Both the position numbers and the translations under genes were made by a program. A stretch of 48,527 nt of DNA, taken from NCBI GenBank assembly GCA_031288415.1, contig JAITRL010000222.1, positions 1-48,527 of the forward strand, written 5' to 3'. The notes beneath the pieces are model-generated. The model made no database searches. It was not told the origin of the DNA and saw only the letters and a list, made by a program, of their open reading frames with translations. Source of the stretch: Deltaproteobacteria bacterium. Its GTDB lineage: Bacteria; Desulfobacterota; Desulfarculia; Adiutricales; Adiutricaceae. Every line of letters starts with the position of its first letter. Position 1 is the stretch's first letter. Shown piece by piece: positions 27,212 to 36,300 of this stretch.

Positions 27212-29341
27212 TTAGCGGCGCGCGGCGCGCCCGGCGGCGGGGCCGCCCCGCGCGTCCCTTTGCCTCTCCCTCTCCTGGATCAGGGCCTGTGCCGCCCCTT
27301 CTGGGAGTTCCTGGTATTTCCCGAACTGCATGGAAAAGACCGCCCTGCCCTGGGTCCGGCCCCGCAGCTCGGTGGAGTAGCCGAACATGTTGGCGAGCGG
27401 CACCTCCCCCTTGATGACCTGGATCCTCCCCCGGGCCTCCTGGGAGACTATGCGGCCGCGCCTGGAGGAGACGTCGCGGATGACGTCGCCCGTATAGTCG
27501 TCGGGGGTGACTATCTCCAGGTCCATGACCGGCTCCAGGATGACTGACCCGGCCTTCCTGAGCCCCTCCCTGAGGCCCAGGGAGCCGGCGACGCTGAAGG
27601 CCATCTCGCTGGAATCCACCTCATGGTACGACCCGTCGAAGAGGACCACCTTGAGGTCCGTCACCGGGAAACCCGCGCGTACGCCGCCGCGGCGGCAGGC
27701 CTCGGTCACCCCCTCGCCCACGGCGTTGTGGTACTCCTTGGGCACCGTGCCGCCCACCACCTCGGTCTCGTAGACCAGGCCGGAACCCGGCGGAAGCGGC
27801 GAGAGGCGCAGCTCCACCACGGCGTACTGGCCGTGGCCGCCGGTCTGCTTGACGTGCTTGCCCTCGGCCTCGACCTCGCGGGTGATGGTCTCGCGGTAGG
27901 CCACCTGGGGGGCGCCCAGGTCGGCCTGGATCTTGAACTCCCGGCGGAGGCGCTCGGCCAGGATCTCGAGGTGCAGCTCCCCCATGCCGCTCATCACGGT
28001 CTCGGAGGTCTCGGGGTCCGTGCGCACCCTGAACGAGGGATCCTCGGCGGCGAGCTTGGCCAGGGCGGCGGAGAGCTTGTCCTGGTCATCCTTGTTGCGG
28101 GCCGTGACGGCGGAGTGGATCACCGGCTCGGGGATCACCAGGTTGCCCAGGACGACCGGGGCCTGCTCGGAGCAGAGGGTCTCGCCGGTCGAGGAGTTCT
28201 TGAGGCCGACCGCGGCCACGATGTCCCCGGCCCCGGCCTCCTTGATCTCCTCGCGCTTGTTGGCGTGCATCTTCAAAAGCCGCCCGATCCGCTCCCGCGT
28301 GCCCTTGACCGAGTTGAAGACCTGGTCGCCGGTGCGCACGGTCCCGGAGTAGACCCTGAGGAAGGTGAGGTGCCCCGCGTAAGGGTCGTTCCAGAGCTTG
28401 AAGACCAGGGCGCTGAAGGGCGCCGAAAGGTCGTCGGGCCTCTCTTCCGCCTCTCCCTTGGGGCTCGTGCCCTCTACGGGGGGGATGTCCCTGGGGGAGG
28501 GAAGAAAGTCCACCACGGCGTCCAGAAGGGGCTGGACCCCCTTGTTCTTGAAGGCGCTGCCCAAAAGGACCGGAACGCACTTGAGCCCGAGGGTGCCCGC
28601 GCGGATGACCTGCCGCAGGCGCCCGGCCTCCACTTCCCGGCCCTCCAGGAAATCCTCCACCAGGGAGTCGTCCACGTCGGCCAGCTGCTCCACCAGGGCC
28701 GCCCGGTCGGCCTTGGCCTCCTCAAGCATGGCCGGGGGCACGGGGACCTCGGTCACGGCCTGGGGTTCGCGGGGGTCCCTGGAATAGAGGAAGGCCTTCA
28801 TCTCCAGGAGGTCCACCACCCCCTCGAACTTCTCCTCGCGGCCGACCGGGAGCTGCAGGAGCACGGGGCGCGCCAGGAGGCGCTCCCGGATCTCGGACAG
28901 GCAACGGCCGTAGTCCGCGCCCTGGCGGTCCATCTTGTTGATGAAGGCCACCCTGGGCACCCCGTAGCGGTCGCTCTGGCGCCAGACGGTCTCGGACTGG
29001 GGCTGTACCCCTCCCACGGCGCAAAAGACCGCCACCGCCCCGTCCAGGACCCTGAGGCTCCGTTCCACCTCGATGGTGAAGTCCACGTGGCCCGGCGTGT
29101 CGATGATGTTGATCCGGCAGCCCCGCCAGAAACAGGTGGTGGCGGCCGACGTGATGGTGATGCCCCGCTCCTGCTCCTGGTCCATCCAGTCCATGACGGC
29201 TTTCCCGTCGTGGACTTCCCCTATACGCTGGGAGACCCCGGTGTAGAAGAGTATCCTCTCCGTGGTGGTGGTCTTCCCCGCGTCGATGTGGGCTATGATC
29301 CCGATGTTGCGGGTGCGCTCTATGGGGTCTGTGGCGGTCAA
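27212..29341 (-). CDS. fusA: Elongation factor G
   Basis: A GTPase that drives translocation and, with RRF, ribosome recycling. The 709 residues show the P-loop AHIDAGKT at 17-24, DTPGH at 81-85, NKMD at 135-138, the GELHLE motif of domain III and the domain IV/V sequences ([22 protein letters not shown]). The start is TTG at 29341 with a weak AGG upstream; no ATG or GTG precedes the conserved IERTRNIGI. The Arg/Ala-rich C-terminal tail is slightly long. It is separated from rpsG by 309 bases, unusual for the str operon. Confidence 0.96.
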   Translation of the reverse strand: MTATDPIERTRNIGIIAHIDAGKTTTTERILFYTGVSQRIGEVHDGKAVMDWMDQEQERGITITSAATTCFWRGCRINIIDTPGHVDFTIEVERSLRVLDGAVAVFCAVGGVQPQSETVWRQSDRYGVPRVAFINKMDRQGADYGRCLSEIRERLLARPVLLQLPVGREEKFEGVVDLLEMKAFLYSRDPREPQAVTEVPVPPAMLEEAKADRAALVEQLADVDDSLVEDFLEGREVEAGRLRQVIRAGTLGLKCVPVLLGSAFKNKGVQPLLDAVVDFLPSPRDIPPVEGTSPKGEAEERPDDLSAPFSALVFKLWNDPYAGHLTFLRVYSGTVRTGDQVFNSVKGTRERIGRLLKMHANKREEIKEAGAGDIVAAVGLKNSSTGETLCSEQAPVVLGNLVIPEPVIHSAVTARNKDDQDKLSAALAKLAAEDPSFRVRTDPETSETVMSGMGELHLEILAERLRREFKIQADLGAPQVAYRETITREVEAEGKHVKQTGGHGQYAVVELRLSPLPPGSGLVYETEVVGGTVPKEYHNAVGEGVTEACRRGGVRAGFPVTDLKVVLFDGSYHEVDSSEMAFSVAGSLGLREGLRKAGSVILEPVMDLEIVTPDDYTGDVIRDVSSRRGRIVSQEARGRIQVIKGEVPLANMFGYSTELRGRTQGRAVFSMQFGKYQELPEGAAQALIQERERQRDARGGPAAGRAARR

Positions 29342-29650
29342 GTCGCGAACCTGGGATTGCCGGGGGCCCGAGGGCCGCAGGGCGTCAAAAGGCCCGCGCC
29401 GGAAGGCGGGCGGGCCTGAGCGATGGGAACTGGCCTGGTTTCGTGGTGAGCGCCTTCAGGGGAAGTCCGGGAAGGCGGGGGGAGGGCCGCAAGGGCCGGA
29501 AAAAGGCTTGCGGGGGCTCCGTCAGGGGCACGCGCCGGGAAAACGTGACGAAACCGCGGGGGGAGGCTTGAGGCCCCTGAGAGGGCCGCCTGAGGCCCCG
29601 GCCCGGAGGGGAGGCTTTCATGCGGGAGGCCGCCTGAGGCGGCAGGGAGG
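29342..29650. other. 309-base spacer between rpsG and fusA
   Basis: GC-rich, with only spurious overlapping frames. I see no T-tailed hairpin and no good promoter, so fusA may depend on read-through from the rpsL promoter. Confidence 0.45.
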
Positions 29651-30121
29651 CTACCAGCGGAAATGCGCAAAGGCCTTGTTGGCCTCGGCCATGCGATGAG
29701 TCTCCTCGCGCTTCTTGACCGAGGCGCCGCGGCCCTGGGAGGCGTCAAGGAGCTCGGAGGCGAGCTTGGCCATCATGCCTTTCTCGCCGCGGTTCTTGGC
29801 GTAATTGATGAGCCAGCGGATGGACAGGGCCGTGCGGCGGTCCGGGCGGATCTCGACGGGCACCTGGTAGGTGGAGCCGCCCACCCTCTTGCTCTTCACC
29901 TCGAGGGCGGGCCGGACCTGCTCCATGGCCCTCTCGAAGATCTTGAGGGGATCCTCGCGGGTGCGGTCGTGGATGATCCCGAAGGCCCCGTAGAAGATGC
30001 GCTCGGCGCAGCTCTTCTTGCCCTTCCTCAGAAGATTGTTGATGAAACGGGCCACCAGCTTGCTCCCGTACTTGGGATCCGGCAGCGTCTCCCTTTTGGT
30101 GACCTCTCTGCGCCTCGGCAT
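29651..30121 (-). CDS. rpsG: Ribosomal protein uS7
   Basis: A primary binder of the 16S 3' domain; represses the str operon in enterobacteria. It has 156 residues with [20 protein letters not shown] in the normal start position, [14 protein letters not shown]-like [19 protein letters not shown], and the C-terminal [19 protein letters not shown] split over the conserved helix. ATG start at 30121, 75 bases after rpsL. Confidence 0.98.
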   Translation of the reverse strand: MPRRREVTKRETLPDPKYGSKLVARFINNLLRKGKKSCAERIFYGAFGIIHDRTREDPLKIFERAMEQVRPALEVKSKRVGGSTYQVPVEIRPDRRTALSIRWLINYAKNRGEKGMMAKLASELLDASQGRGASVKKREETHRMAEANKAFAHFRW

Positions 30122-30196
30122 GGTTTCTGTCGTCCTCTTCGCGCCGCCCCTGGCCGCCGTCCGGGCGCCCCTGAGCCGCGCGGGCTTAGGTTGGGC

Positions 30197-30568
30197 CTAC
30201 TTGGGGAGCTTCGCCCCGTACTTGCTCCGTCCCTGGCGGCGCTTGGCCACGCCGATGGAGTCCAGCACCCCGCGGATGATGTGGTAACGGACGCCGGGCA
30301 GGTCCTTGACGCGGCCCCCGCGGATAAGCACCACCGAGTGCTCCTGGAGGTTGTGGCCCTCGCCTGGGATGTAGGATGTCACCTCCATCGAGTTGGAGAG
30401 GCGCACGCGGGCCACCTTGCGCAGGGCCGAGTTCGGCTTCTTGGGGGTGGCGGTGTAGACCTTGATGCAGACCCCGCGCTTCTGCGGGCACTGCCGCAGG
30501 GCCGGCACCGTGTTCTTTTTCAGCTGGGCCTTGCGGCCCTTGCGGATAAGCTGGTTTATGGTGGGCAT
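30197..30568 (-). CDS. rpsL: Ribosomal protein uS12
   Basis: Sits at the decoding centre. It has 123 residues with [11 protein letters not shown] (41-51) and [13 protein letters not shown]. Lysines at the positions of the classic streptomycin-resistance substitutions (here Lys44 and Lys88) are intact, so the sequence is of the streptomycin-sensitive type. ATG start at 30568. First gene of the ribosomal supercluster, behind a promoter at 30765-30793 and a leader of about 190 bases. Confidence 0.98.
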   Translation of the reverse strand: MPTINQLIRKGRKAQLKKNTVPALRQCPQKRGVCIKVYTATPKKPNSALRKVARVRLSNSMEVTSYIPGEGHNLQEHSVVLIRGGRVKDLPGVRYHIIRGVLDSIGVAKRRQGRSKYGAKLPK

Positions 30569-30764
30569 CTGGTTCTCGGGGCCCGGCTGGCCTGAATCAG
30601 GGAAAAAAAACCCCTTCGCCAGGCGTTAGCACCCTTCTGGACCCCACCGCGGGGCCCCGGGTCTGCCAGGGAAGGACACGCCGGGTAAGGCGCCCGGCAC
30701 GGTTTCCAAGGGGTCAGGCGGCGAGTCTACTCGGTTGCTCGCTGGCCTGGCGTTAAGCCTTAGT

Positions 30765-30793
30765 CTTATAACAGAACCCGTAGCCGTTTGCAA
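30765..30793 (-). promoter_or_regulatory. Sigma70-type promoter of the str operon
   Basis: On the minus strand TTGCAA (30788-30793, 4 of 6 consensus) and TATAAG (30765-30770, 5 of 6) have the ideal 17-base spacing. Transcription would begin near 30757, about 190 bases before rpsL. It follows directly after the tilS terminator candidate, as expected for the head of a new operon. Confidence 0.65.
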
Positions 30794-30803
30794 GGGCCAA
30801 GAG

Positions 30804-30829
30804 AAAAAAAATCCGCGCGGGGGAGCGGA
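30804..30829 (-). terminator. Candidate terminator of tilS
   Basis: On the minus strand a 5-bp stem (plus-strand 30812-30816 with 30825-30829) is followed by eight T residues (plus-strand A run 30804-30811). It lies 56 bases after the tilS stop. The stem is short but GC-rich and the T-tract is long. Confidence 0.5.
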
Positions 30830-30884
30830 AAAATCAGCCCCGCAGGGCAAAACAATCCCGGCCTCCTCCCGTTCCGGCCGACCC

Positions 30885-32276
30885 TCAGAAGCGCCTGCCC
30901 CCCCATGAAGGGCCGTAACGCGAGGCAGGGCCCAGATACAGTTCTCCCCCTCTTCTTTCTATTCTGCGCCCGGAAGGCAGATCGGCCCCGCCGCGCCCCT
31001 CCGAGGCCGCGAAGGCCATAGCCGCCTCCACCCCGGAAAGCTGCGGCGGCTCTCCCCCGGAGGCCCCCGGAAGCCTCACCTGACGGATAAGGCGGCCCAA
31101 GAGCCGCCTCTGCTCCGCAGGATGGAGCCTCAGGAGTCCCTCGCGATCGATGAGAACCGGGCCGCCATCCCGGCAGGGTCGCCCTTCAAGCTCAGGCGGG
31201 CCAAGGCCATCCGGTCCAGGCGGGCCAAGGCCTTCCGGCTCGGGCGGCCCGCCGCCGCTTCCGGCCTGAGGGGACTGCGGCGAACGGTGCCGGGGCCAGG
31301 GCCCCTCCGCGGAAAAGGGCCCCCCCGCAGCCGGCCCCGGCCCGGCGGCAGGGCGCCTGGCCTTGCCGGAGGCGGGCGCGGCGGCGGCGCCCTTGCCGGA
31401 TGGCTCCTTTGCGGAGGGGCCTTTTCCCGCAGGGTTTACGCCGGGGGCGTTCCCGTCCGGGCCGTCATCGCCGGGCCGGGCGGGCGGCGGGCAGGGCCTT
31501 ACGAGCCTGGCTTCCAGCTCCTCAAGCCGCTTCAGCCAGAAGCCTTCCTCGTCCGCGGTGATGAGGGCCCCGCGCCCCAGGGCTTCCAGAAAGCGGGGGT
31601 TCATTTCCAGGAAAAGCGGAAGAATCCTCTCCCGGACAAGATTCCTCGTGAACCTGGGGTCACGGTTGGAGGGGTCCTCTGTCCAGCCGATGCCTTGGCT
31701 TGCAAGAAAGGAGGCCAGTTCCGCGCGGGAAAACTGAAGCAGCGGCCGCAGGACATCCCCGCTCCGCAGGGGTATCCCCTGGAGGGCCCCCGGCCCGGCC
31801 CCGCGCGCTATCTTCAGGAGCACGGTCTCGGCCGAGTCGTCGGCCTGGTGTGCGGTGAGGATCCAGTCCGCGCCGAACCTGACCTTGGCCTCCCTCAGGA
31901 ACATGTACCGCGCGGCGCGGCCCGCCTCTTCCAGGCCTTTGCCCCTCGACCTGGCCTCGGCCGGCACGTCTGCCCTCCGCACCAAGGTCTCCAGGCCCAT
32001 GGACTCCGCCGCCGCCGCCGCCGCCGCGGCCTCCGCGGCCGAGCCCTCGCGGATCCCGTGATCGAGGGTGGCCGCGAGCAAAGTCCCCCCCGGAAGGAGC
32101 CGCGAGAGCAGCGCCGCCAGCGCCGTGGAGTCGCACCCTCCGGAATAGCCCAGGACGTAACGGCGCCCGGCCCAGCCCGCATCCAGGGCCGCGAGCCGGG
32201 CGGCCAGCCTCGCGGCAAGCCCGTCCGAAGCCGCGCGGGGCGGCCGGAGGCTTTCCGTGTCGCGTTCTTCCTGCAA
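30885..32276 (-). CDS. tilS: tRNA(Ile)-lysidine synthase with low-complexity insert
   Basis: Modifies C34 of tRNA-Ile(CAU) to lysidine with ATP and lysine, so that it reads AUA. The N-terminal PP-loop ATPase domain has SGGCDS at 45-50, DHGIR near 72-76 and TAHQADDSAET near 141-151. The 463 residues include an insert of about 110 residues (about 261-372) made of Pro, Gly and Ala with short repeats such as GLGPPGPDGLGPPELEG, placed between the catalytic part and the C-terminal substrate-binding region. The end of the protein is more TilS-like again. A disordered insert of this size is unusual. The gene appears to have its own terminator before the str promoter. Confidence 0.9.
   Translation of the reverse strand: MQEERDTESLRPPRAASDGLAARLAARLAALDAGWAGRRYVLGYSGGCDSTALAALLSRLLPGGTLLAATLDHGIREGSAAEAAAAAAAAESMGLETLVRRADVPAEARSRGKGLEEAGRAARYMFLREAKVRFGADWILTAHQADDSAETVLLKIARGAGPGALQGIPLRSGDVLRPLLQFSRAELASFLASQGIGWTEDPSNRDPRFTRNLVRERILPLFLEMNPRFLEALGRGALITADEEGFWLKRLEELEARLVRPCPPPARPGDDGPDGNAPGVNPAGKGPSAKEPSGKGAAAAPASGKARRPAAGPGPAAGGPFSAEGPWPRHRSPQSPQAGSGGGPPEPEGLGPPGPDGLGPPELEGRPCRDGGPVLIDREGLLRLHPAEQRRLLGRLIRQVRLPGASGGEPPQLSGVEAAMAFAASEGRGGADLPSGRRIERRGGELYLGPASRYGPSWGGRRF
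31161..31496 (-). repeat. Low-complexity Pro/Gly/Ala segment inside tilS
   Basis: About 336 in-frame bases code for degenerate PxGxGP- and PSGKG-type repeats. Base composition is almost entirely G and C. It keeps the reading frame, so the enzyme is not broken. Confidence 0.6.
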
Positions 32277-32602
32277 AGGCCAGTCCTTTTCCGCGCCTTG
32301 CCGCGCGGGGGGGCCGGGAAGGCATCAGGCCTGGCCCCCCCGCCGGGGGGGCGGCCTGGAGCGCGGGCCGGCCCTGGCTTCCGGGCCCGGAAGCCCGTCA
32401 TTGGCGGCCCCTGGGCCCGGAACTGCCGACCCTGGCCGCCCCTGGCCTGGAATCCTGGGAGCGCCGTCCTTGACCGCCTCTAAGGCTTGCATTATACTCG
32501 GATTTTCGGCCCGACCCCGCCCTGATGCAGATTCAGGACCCGCCCCTCCCCTTATATAAAGTTTAAGGCGCCCCGGGCGCGCCTGTTCAAGGAGGGCTCA
32601 CC
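32277..32602. other. Divergent intergenic region between tilS and the Smr gene
   Basis: Holds the plus-strand promoter at 32470-32498. On the minus strand a perfect TATAAT (plus-strand 32491-32496) overlaps it but has no matching -35, so a tilS promoter is only possible. A TATATAAAG stretch near 32553 lies in the Smr leader. Confidence 0.5.
32470..32498 (+). promoter_or_regulatory. Sigma70-type promoter for the Smr-domain gene
   Basis: TTGACC (32470-32475, 5 of 6) and TATACT (32493-32498, 5 of 6) with the ideal 17-base spacer. The expected start near 32505 gives a leader of about 98 bases before the GTG at 32603. Confidence 0.6.
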
Positions 32603-33301
32603 GTGTCAGGAAACCCCTTCGCGAAGCTGGCGGAAATCAAGTCCCGCCTTCCCCGCTACTGCTATCGCCCCCTCCGGCCGCAGAAAAAGGCCGCGCCTCC
32701 CTCCGCGCCGGCCCCCTCCCCGGCGCCGCCCAGCGACGAGGAAATCTTCCTCGCCGTCATGAACTTCGAGGGCGTCTCCCCCCTGAACTCCGAAAACGTC
32801 CTTTACACCCCCCTCCCGCCCAGCCCGGACAAGTTCAGGCGGGAGGCCGAACCGGACGACGACGCCCTGGCCCTCCAGACCCTGGCCGAGCTCGTCTCCG
32901 GGGCGGGCGACTTCGATCTTTCCTTCACGGACGAGTACCTGGAAGGGCACGCGAAGAGCATGCCGCCCTTCGTGCTCCGGAACCTCAAGGAGGGCCGCTA
33001 CCCTATCCAGGCCCTCCTGGACCTCCACGGCTACACGCTGGCCGAGGCCCAGGGCAAGCTCAACCTCTCCATCCCGCGCTTCTCCTCCATGGGCTACAGG
33101 AATATCCTGCTGATCCACGGCAGAGGCCTCAGGTCCCCCGACGGCATCCCGGTCCTCAAGCAGAACCTCGGCAACCTCCTGCTCAGATCCTCCATACGGA
33201 AATACATCCTGGCCTTCGTGACCGCCCGCCCCTTCGACGGCGGCTCCGGGGCCTGTTACGTGCTTCTGCGCAAGAAGGCCAAAGCCGCCGGCAGGCACTG
33301 A
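32603..33301 (+). CDS. Smr-domain protein
   Basis: Smr domains are found in MutS2 and in stand-alone proteins and often have nuclease or nucleic-acid-binding activity. The 232 residues have a Pro/Ala-rich N-terminal third, a linker with acidic patches, and a C-terminal Smr domain: LDLHG at 139-143, IHGRG at 171-175 and GGSGACYVLL at 213-222. The start is GTG with a perfect AAGGAGG seven bases upstream. No MutS domains are present, so it is the stand-alone (SmrA-like) type. It is a single gene with its own promoter, divergent from tilS. The molecular target cannot be told from sequence. Confidence 0.88.
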   Translation: MSGNPFAKLAEIKSRLPRYCYRPLRPQKKAAPPSAPAPSPAPPSDEEIFLAVMNFEGVSPLNSENVLYTPLPPSPDKFRREAEPDDDALALQTLAELVSGAGDFDLSFTDEYLEGHAKSMPPFVLRNLKEGRYPIQALLDLHGYTLAEAQGKLNLSIPRFSSMGYRNILLIHGRGLRSPDGIPVLKQNLGNLLLRSSIRKYILAFVTARPFDGGSGACYVLLRKKAKAAGRH

Positions 33302-33500
33302 AAGGCCTTCCGGCGGAAACATGGGGCTCCCCAGGCCCTTTCCGGCCCGCCCGCCGGCAGCCTTTGCCCCGGCCCCGCCTGAGGCGCCCTGCCCCGCCCG
33401 CCCCAGGCCGAAGCTTTACGGGCCATAATCCCGTTGCCGGGCGCGCCGGGGGGGACCCCTTTTCCCGGGCGCGCGGCGGAAAGGCCGCGACCCCAGGCAG

Positions 33501-34679
33501 ATGTTCGGGAACTTCGCCCTCGCGATAACCGCCTACGTGTACCTGAGCCTTGTCCATCCGCTCAGGATCGCCCTCAGGGGCAAGCTGCTCCTCCTGGCCT
33601 TCCTGCTCCTCTCGGCGGGCAGGCTCGCCATCCTCCGGCGCGCCTTCGGCGGCCTGGGCGGGGTGGAGGCCCCGTGGCTCCTCTTGATCGTCACCTCCCT
33701 GTTCCAGGGGACGGCGGTACTGCTCTTTCTGCTGTGCATCCCCAAGGATCTCCTGCGCCTCGCGGCCCTTGCCCCGGCCCTGTTCCGGAAAAAAGAGGCG
33801 GGGAGGCGCCTGCGCTCCTTCCTCTCCTCCGGCGCCTTCGCCATGGGCCTTGCCGCAGGGGCCCTCGCCCTCTCAGGCCTGGCGCTTTACCAGGCGGCCA
33901 AGGTCCCGGAGACGCGCGAGCGCGTCGTTTACCTGCGCGGCTGGCCCGCAGCCCTGGACGGCCTGAGGATCGCCGTCGTCAGCGACCTCCACCTCTGCCG
34001 CTTTTTCGGCCGCGCCTGGGCGGAGGCCCTGGTGGAGAGGGTCAACTCCCTCAAGCCCGAGCTCATACTGATCCCCGGGGACCTGGTGGACGGGGAGGCC
34101 TCGCTGCGCGGCCCGGAGACGGAACCTCTCTCCAGGCTCGAGAGCGCGTACGGGACCTTCGTCAGCGTCGGCAACCACGAGTACATCTCGGTCGTCTGGG
34201 ACTGGCTCCCAGCCTTCCGGAGGCTGGGGCTCCGCACCCTCTACAACAGCCACGAGGCCGTCGCCGTCAGGGGGACCGAGCTCGTGCTCGCGGGGGTGAC
34301 CGACCCCGCCTCCGACCGCTGGGGCCTTCCCGGCCCTGACCTGCAGAGGGCCCTCCGGGGCGTGCCCCGGGACGGGCCGCCGGTCATCCTCCTGGACCAC
34401 CGCCCTGGCCACGCCCCCGCCAACGCCGGCGACGGGCGGGTCAGGCTCCAGCTCTCCGGTCACACCCACGGCGGGCTCATCCCGGGCCTCGCGTTCTTCG
34501 TGGCGAGGGCCAACGGGGGCTACCTCAAAGGCTGGCACGAGGTCGGCCCGCTCATGATGTACGTCCACCCGGGAAGCGGCCTGTGGAGCGGGCTTCCCAT
34601 GCGCCTGATGAACCCGTCCGAGATAACCCTCATGACCGTCAGATCCTCCCCGGCCCGCGCAGAGGCTGGCCGGGATTAA
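33501..34679 (+). CDS. Membrane-bound metallophosphoesterase (YkuE/YaeI type)
   Basis: A calcineurin-like phosphoesterase with an N-terminal membrane part. Of 392 residues the first ~130 contain about four hydrophobic helices. The catalytic domain carries the full metal-binding set: SDLH at 161-164, GDLVD at 193-197, GNHEY at 224-228, a DH at 299-300 and SGHTHGG at 319-325. Relatives act on phospholipids, UDP-diacylglucosamine or wall intermediates; the substrate here is unknown. The ATG at 33501 has only a weak AGG upstream. The CorA-type gene follows after 74 bases on the same strand, so they probably share a transcript. Confidence 0.88.
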   Translation: MFGNFALAITAYVYLSLVHPLRIALRGKLLLLAFLLLSAGRLAILRRAFGGLGGVEAPWLLLIVTSLFQGTAVLLFLLCIPKDLLRLAALAPALFRKKEAGRRLRSFLSSGAFAMGLAAGALALSGLALYQAAKVPETRERVVYLRGWPAALDGLRIAVVSDLHLCRFFGRAWAEALVERVNSLKPELILIPGDLVDGEASLRGPETEPLSRLESAYGTFVSVGNHEYISVVWDWLPAFRRLGLRTLYNSHEAVAVRGTELVLAGVTDPASDRWGLPGPDLQRALRGVPRDGPPVILLDHRPGHAPANAGDGRVRLQLSGHTHGGLIPGLAFFVARANGGYLKGWHEVGPLMMYVHPGSGLWSGLPMRLMNPSEITLMTVRSSPARAEAGRD

Positions 34680-34753
34680 CTCCCCCTCCCCGGGCCCCCC
34701 GCCTCAAGGCGCGCCGCGCCGGAGGGCTTGCCCCGGCCGCCAACGGTAACCCC

Positions 34754-35710
34754 ATGCTCAAAACCTACAAGTTCACGGAGAACGGCTACACGCCCGCGCC
34801 GCCGGAGGAGGCCGAATTCTTCGCCCTCACGAAGCCGGACAGGCATGAGATCGCGGCCCTGGCGGCCTCCATGGAAATCCCTCCCCACTTCCTCTCCGAT
34901 CCGCTGGACTCCAAGGAGCGGCCCAGGGTGGAGCAGGAAGGCCCCTATACCCTGGTGATCATCCGGGTGCCCGTCCTGAGGGAGACCGGCCTCGAGCGCG
35001 CGCCGGCCAAGGTCCGCGCCCGCAGGCAGAGCCAATCCACCGCCTCCCTGGGCATCATCCTCGCGCGGGACAAGGTGATCACGGTATCCTACCGCGAGGC
35101 CATGGTCCATTGCCTGCTGAACAGGCCGGCGCGCAAGCCCTTGCCCAAGGACCCCGTCTCTCTCGCCTTCAAGCTCTTCATCGAAAGCTCGGTCGACTTC
35201 ATCAGCCAGCTCGAGCGCCTGGAGTCCCTCACCGACCGGGCGGAGCTCAACCTCTCCCGGGCCCAGCAGAACGAGGAGATCATGACCCTCCTGGCCATCG
35301 ACAAGCTGCTGATCCACTATTCCGTGGCCCTCAAGTCCAACCGCAACATCATGGAGAAGCTCCTGGACCCGCAGGTGATCCAGCTCGGGCCCGGGGAGGC
35401 CGCCCACCTGGAGCGGGCCCTCACCGAGAACCAGCAGGCCATCTACATGGCGGACATCTTCGGGCAGGTGCTGGGGAGCATGTCCGACGCCTTCGGCACG
35501 ATCATCTCCAACAACCTCAACAAGGTGGTGAAGTTCCTGACGGGCGTCACCATCATCCTCATGCTGCCCACCTTCATCGTGGGGGTATACGGCATGAACA
35601 CGCGTCTGCCGCTCGCGGGGCACGCCCATGCCTTCTGGCTGGTGATACTCTTCTGCCTCGTCTCCTGCGCGGCCCTCTGGCTTGTCTTCAGGCTCAAGAA
35701 ATGGCTGTAG
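34754..35710 (+). CDS. CorA-family divalent cation transporter
   Basis: A pentameric inner-membrane channel for Mg2+, or Co2+/Ni2+/Zn2+ in some relatives. The ATG at 34754 gives 318 residues, the usual CorA length; upstream in-frame sequence is Pro/Arg-rich and not part of the family. The large cytoplasmic domain and the long stalk helix (about 205-260) are followed by two membrane helices (about 261-279 and 293-313) and the family signature GMN at 280-282, with a short basic C-terminus. Cation preference cannot be told from sequence. Confidence 0.92.
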   Translation: MLKTYKFTENGYTPAPPEEAEFFALTKPDRHEIAALAASMEIPPHFLSDPLDSKERPRVEQEGPYTLVIIRVPVLRETGLERAPAKVRARRQSQSTASLGIILARDKVITVSYREAMVHCLLNRPARKPLPKDPVSLAFKLFIESSVDFISQLERLESLTDRAELNLSRAQQNEEIMTLLAIDKLLIHYSVALKSNRNIMEKLLDPQVIQLGPGEAAHLERALTENQQAIYMADIFGQVLGSMSDAFGTIISNNLNKVVKFLTGVTIILMLPTFIVGVYGMNTRLPLAGHAHAFWLVILFCLVSCAALWLVFRLKKWL

Positions 35711-36011
35711 CCCCCGCGGCCGGAACTATAGTCCCGGCCGCCCTCAGGCGCGTGAAACCCCGTGCCGCGCGCGGCGGCCCGGGCTCCCCGAGCGGCCTGG
35801 CGGGCCGCCTCCGCCTGCGGAAGGCCTTGCGGCTTAAGCCCAAAACCGTTCACTTAAGGATTTTAGGAATGGGGCCGTAACGCCTGTGTAAAGGCTGATC
35901 TCTTCTCCTGACGCCATAAGAACTCGTCTTTCGCTTAACGCCCCGCGGGCCGCCGACCCCTCCGCCGCGAAAACAAATATGCCTCAGCGGCTTCATCATA
36001 AGGCGCCTTCT
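35711..36011. other. Spacer after the CorA-type gene
   Basis: A near-perfect palindrome (35716-35741, 12-bp arms with one mismatch) starts just after the stop, without a T-tract. From about 35840 the sequence becomes less GC-rich and merges with the transposase remnant. It contains CCGTTCACTTAAGG, which may belong to the decayed element's end. Confidence 0.45.
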
Positions 36012-36300
36012 TCAGCAGTTTCCGCTTAGCGGCGGGAAAGCCGGAATATGCGGCGTTTCGCGTTTTACTGTTCCGGCGGCAGTCAAGAAGCTTGATTTAT
36101 CGGGGCCCGTCCCCTTTTCCCGTGCCGCTTTGGCCATTAAAGCCCGTATGGCGCAGTGAGCCATAAGCAAACGCCGAACCTCCTGTTTCACAGGATCTGA
36201 AGTTCCGCTGCGGATCAGGGTTGAGCGGCCTTTCATGCCTGTCTTAAGTTCTTTGATGCCGGGTTCAGTCTCCCGTCCCTCATGACACGGCGAAGCGGGC
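36012..36300 (-). pseudogene. Remnant of an IS4-family transposase (C-terminal end)
   Basis: From about 36300 down to the TGA at 36012-36014 the minus strand encodes the last ~95 residues of an IS4-type DDE transposase. The recognisable features are a degraded form of the HERWEIE-type catalytic Glu region (here HEGRETEPG), then IKELKT, the LIRSGTSDPVKQEV segment, LLMAHCAIRALM, and an end resembling VVRR...AFPP (here VKRETPHIPAFPP). The first conventional start inside it is at 36236. There is no N-terminal two-thirds of the protein upstream, so it is not active. The local base composition is lower in G+C than the flanks, which fits a foreign origin. Family assignment is from memory of the C-terminal pattern. 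Confidence 0.6.

Larger units (their letters stand above)
30569..30884. other. Intergenic region with tilS terminator, str promoter and rpsL leader
   Basis: Reading on the minus strand: the tilS stop, a candidate terminator (30804-30829), a promoter (30765-30793), then a leader of about 190 bases. The leader holds a small stem (30680-30685 with 30693-30698) and an eight-T tract (plus-strand A run 30603-30610) with no convincing hairpin before it. Confidence 0.6.

Noticed and set aside
30597-30660. Attenuator in the rpsL leader at the T8 run
   Set aside because: The T8 run is preceded by G-rich sequence with no nearby C-rich partner, so no stable hairpin abuts it.
35716-35741. Terminator after the CorA-type gene
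   Set aside because: The palindrome is near perfect but has almost no loop and no T-tract; kept only as a palindrome in the spacer description.
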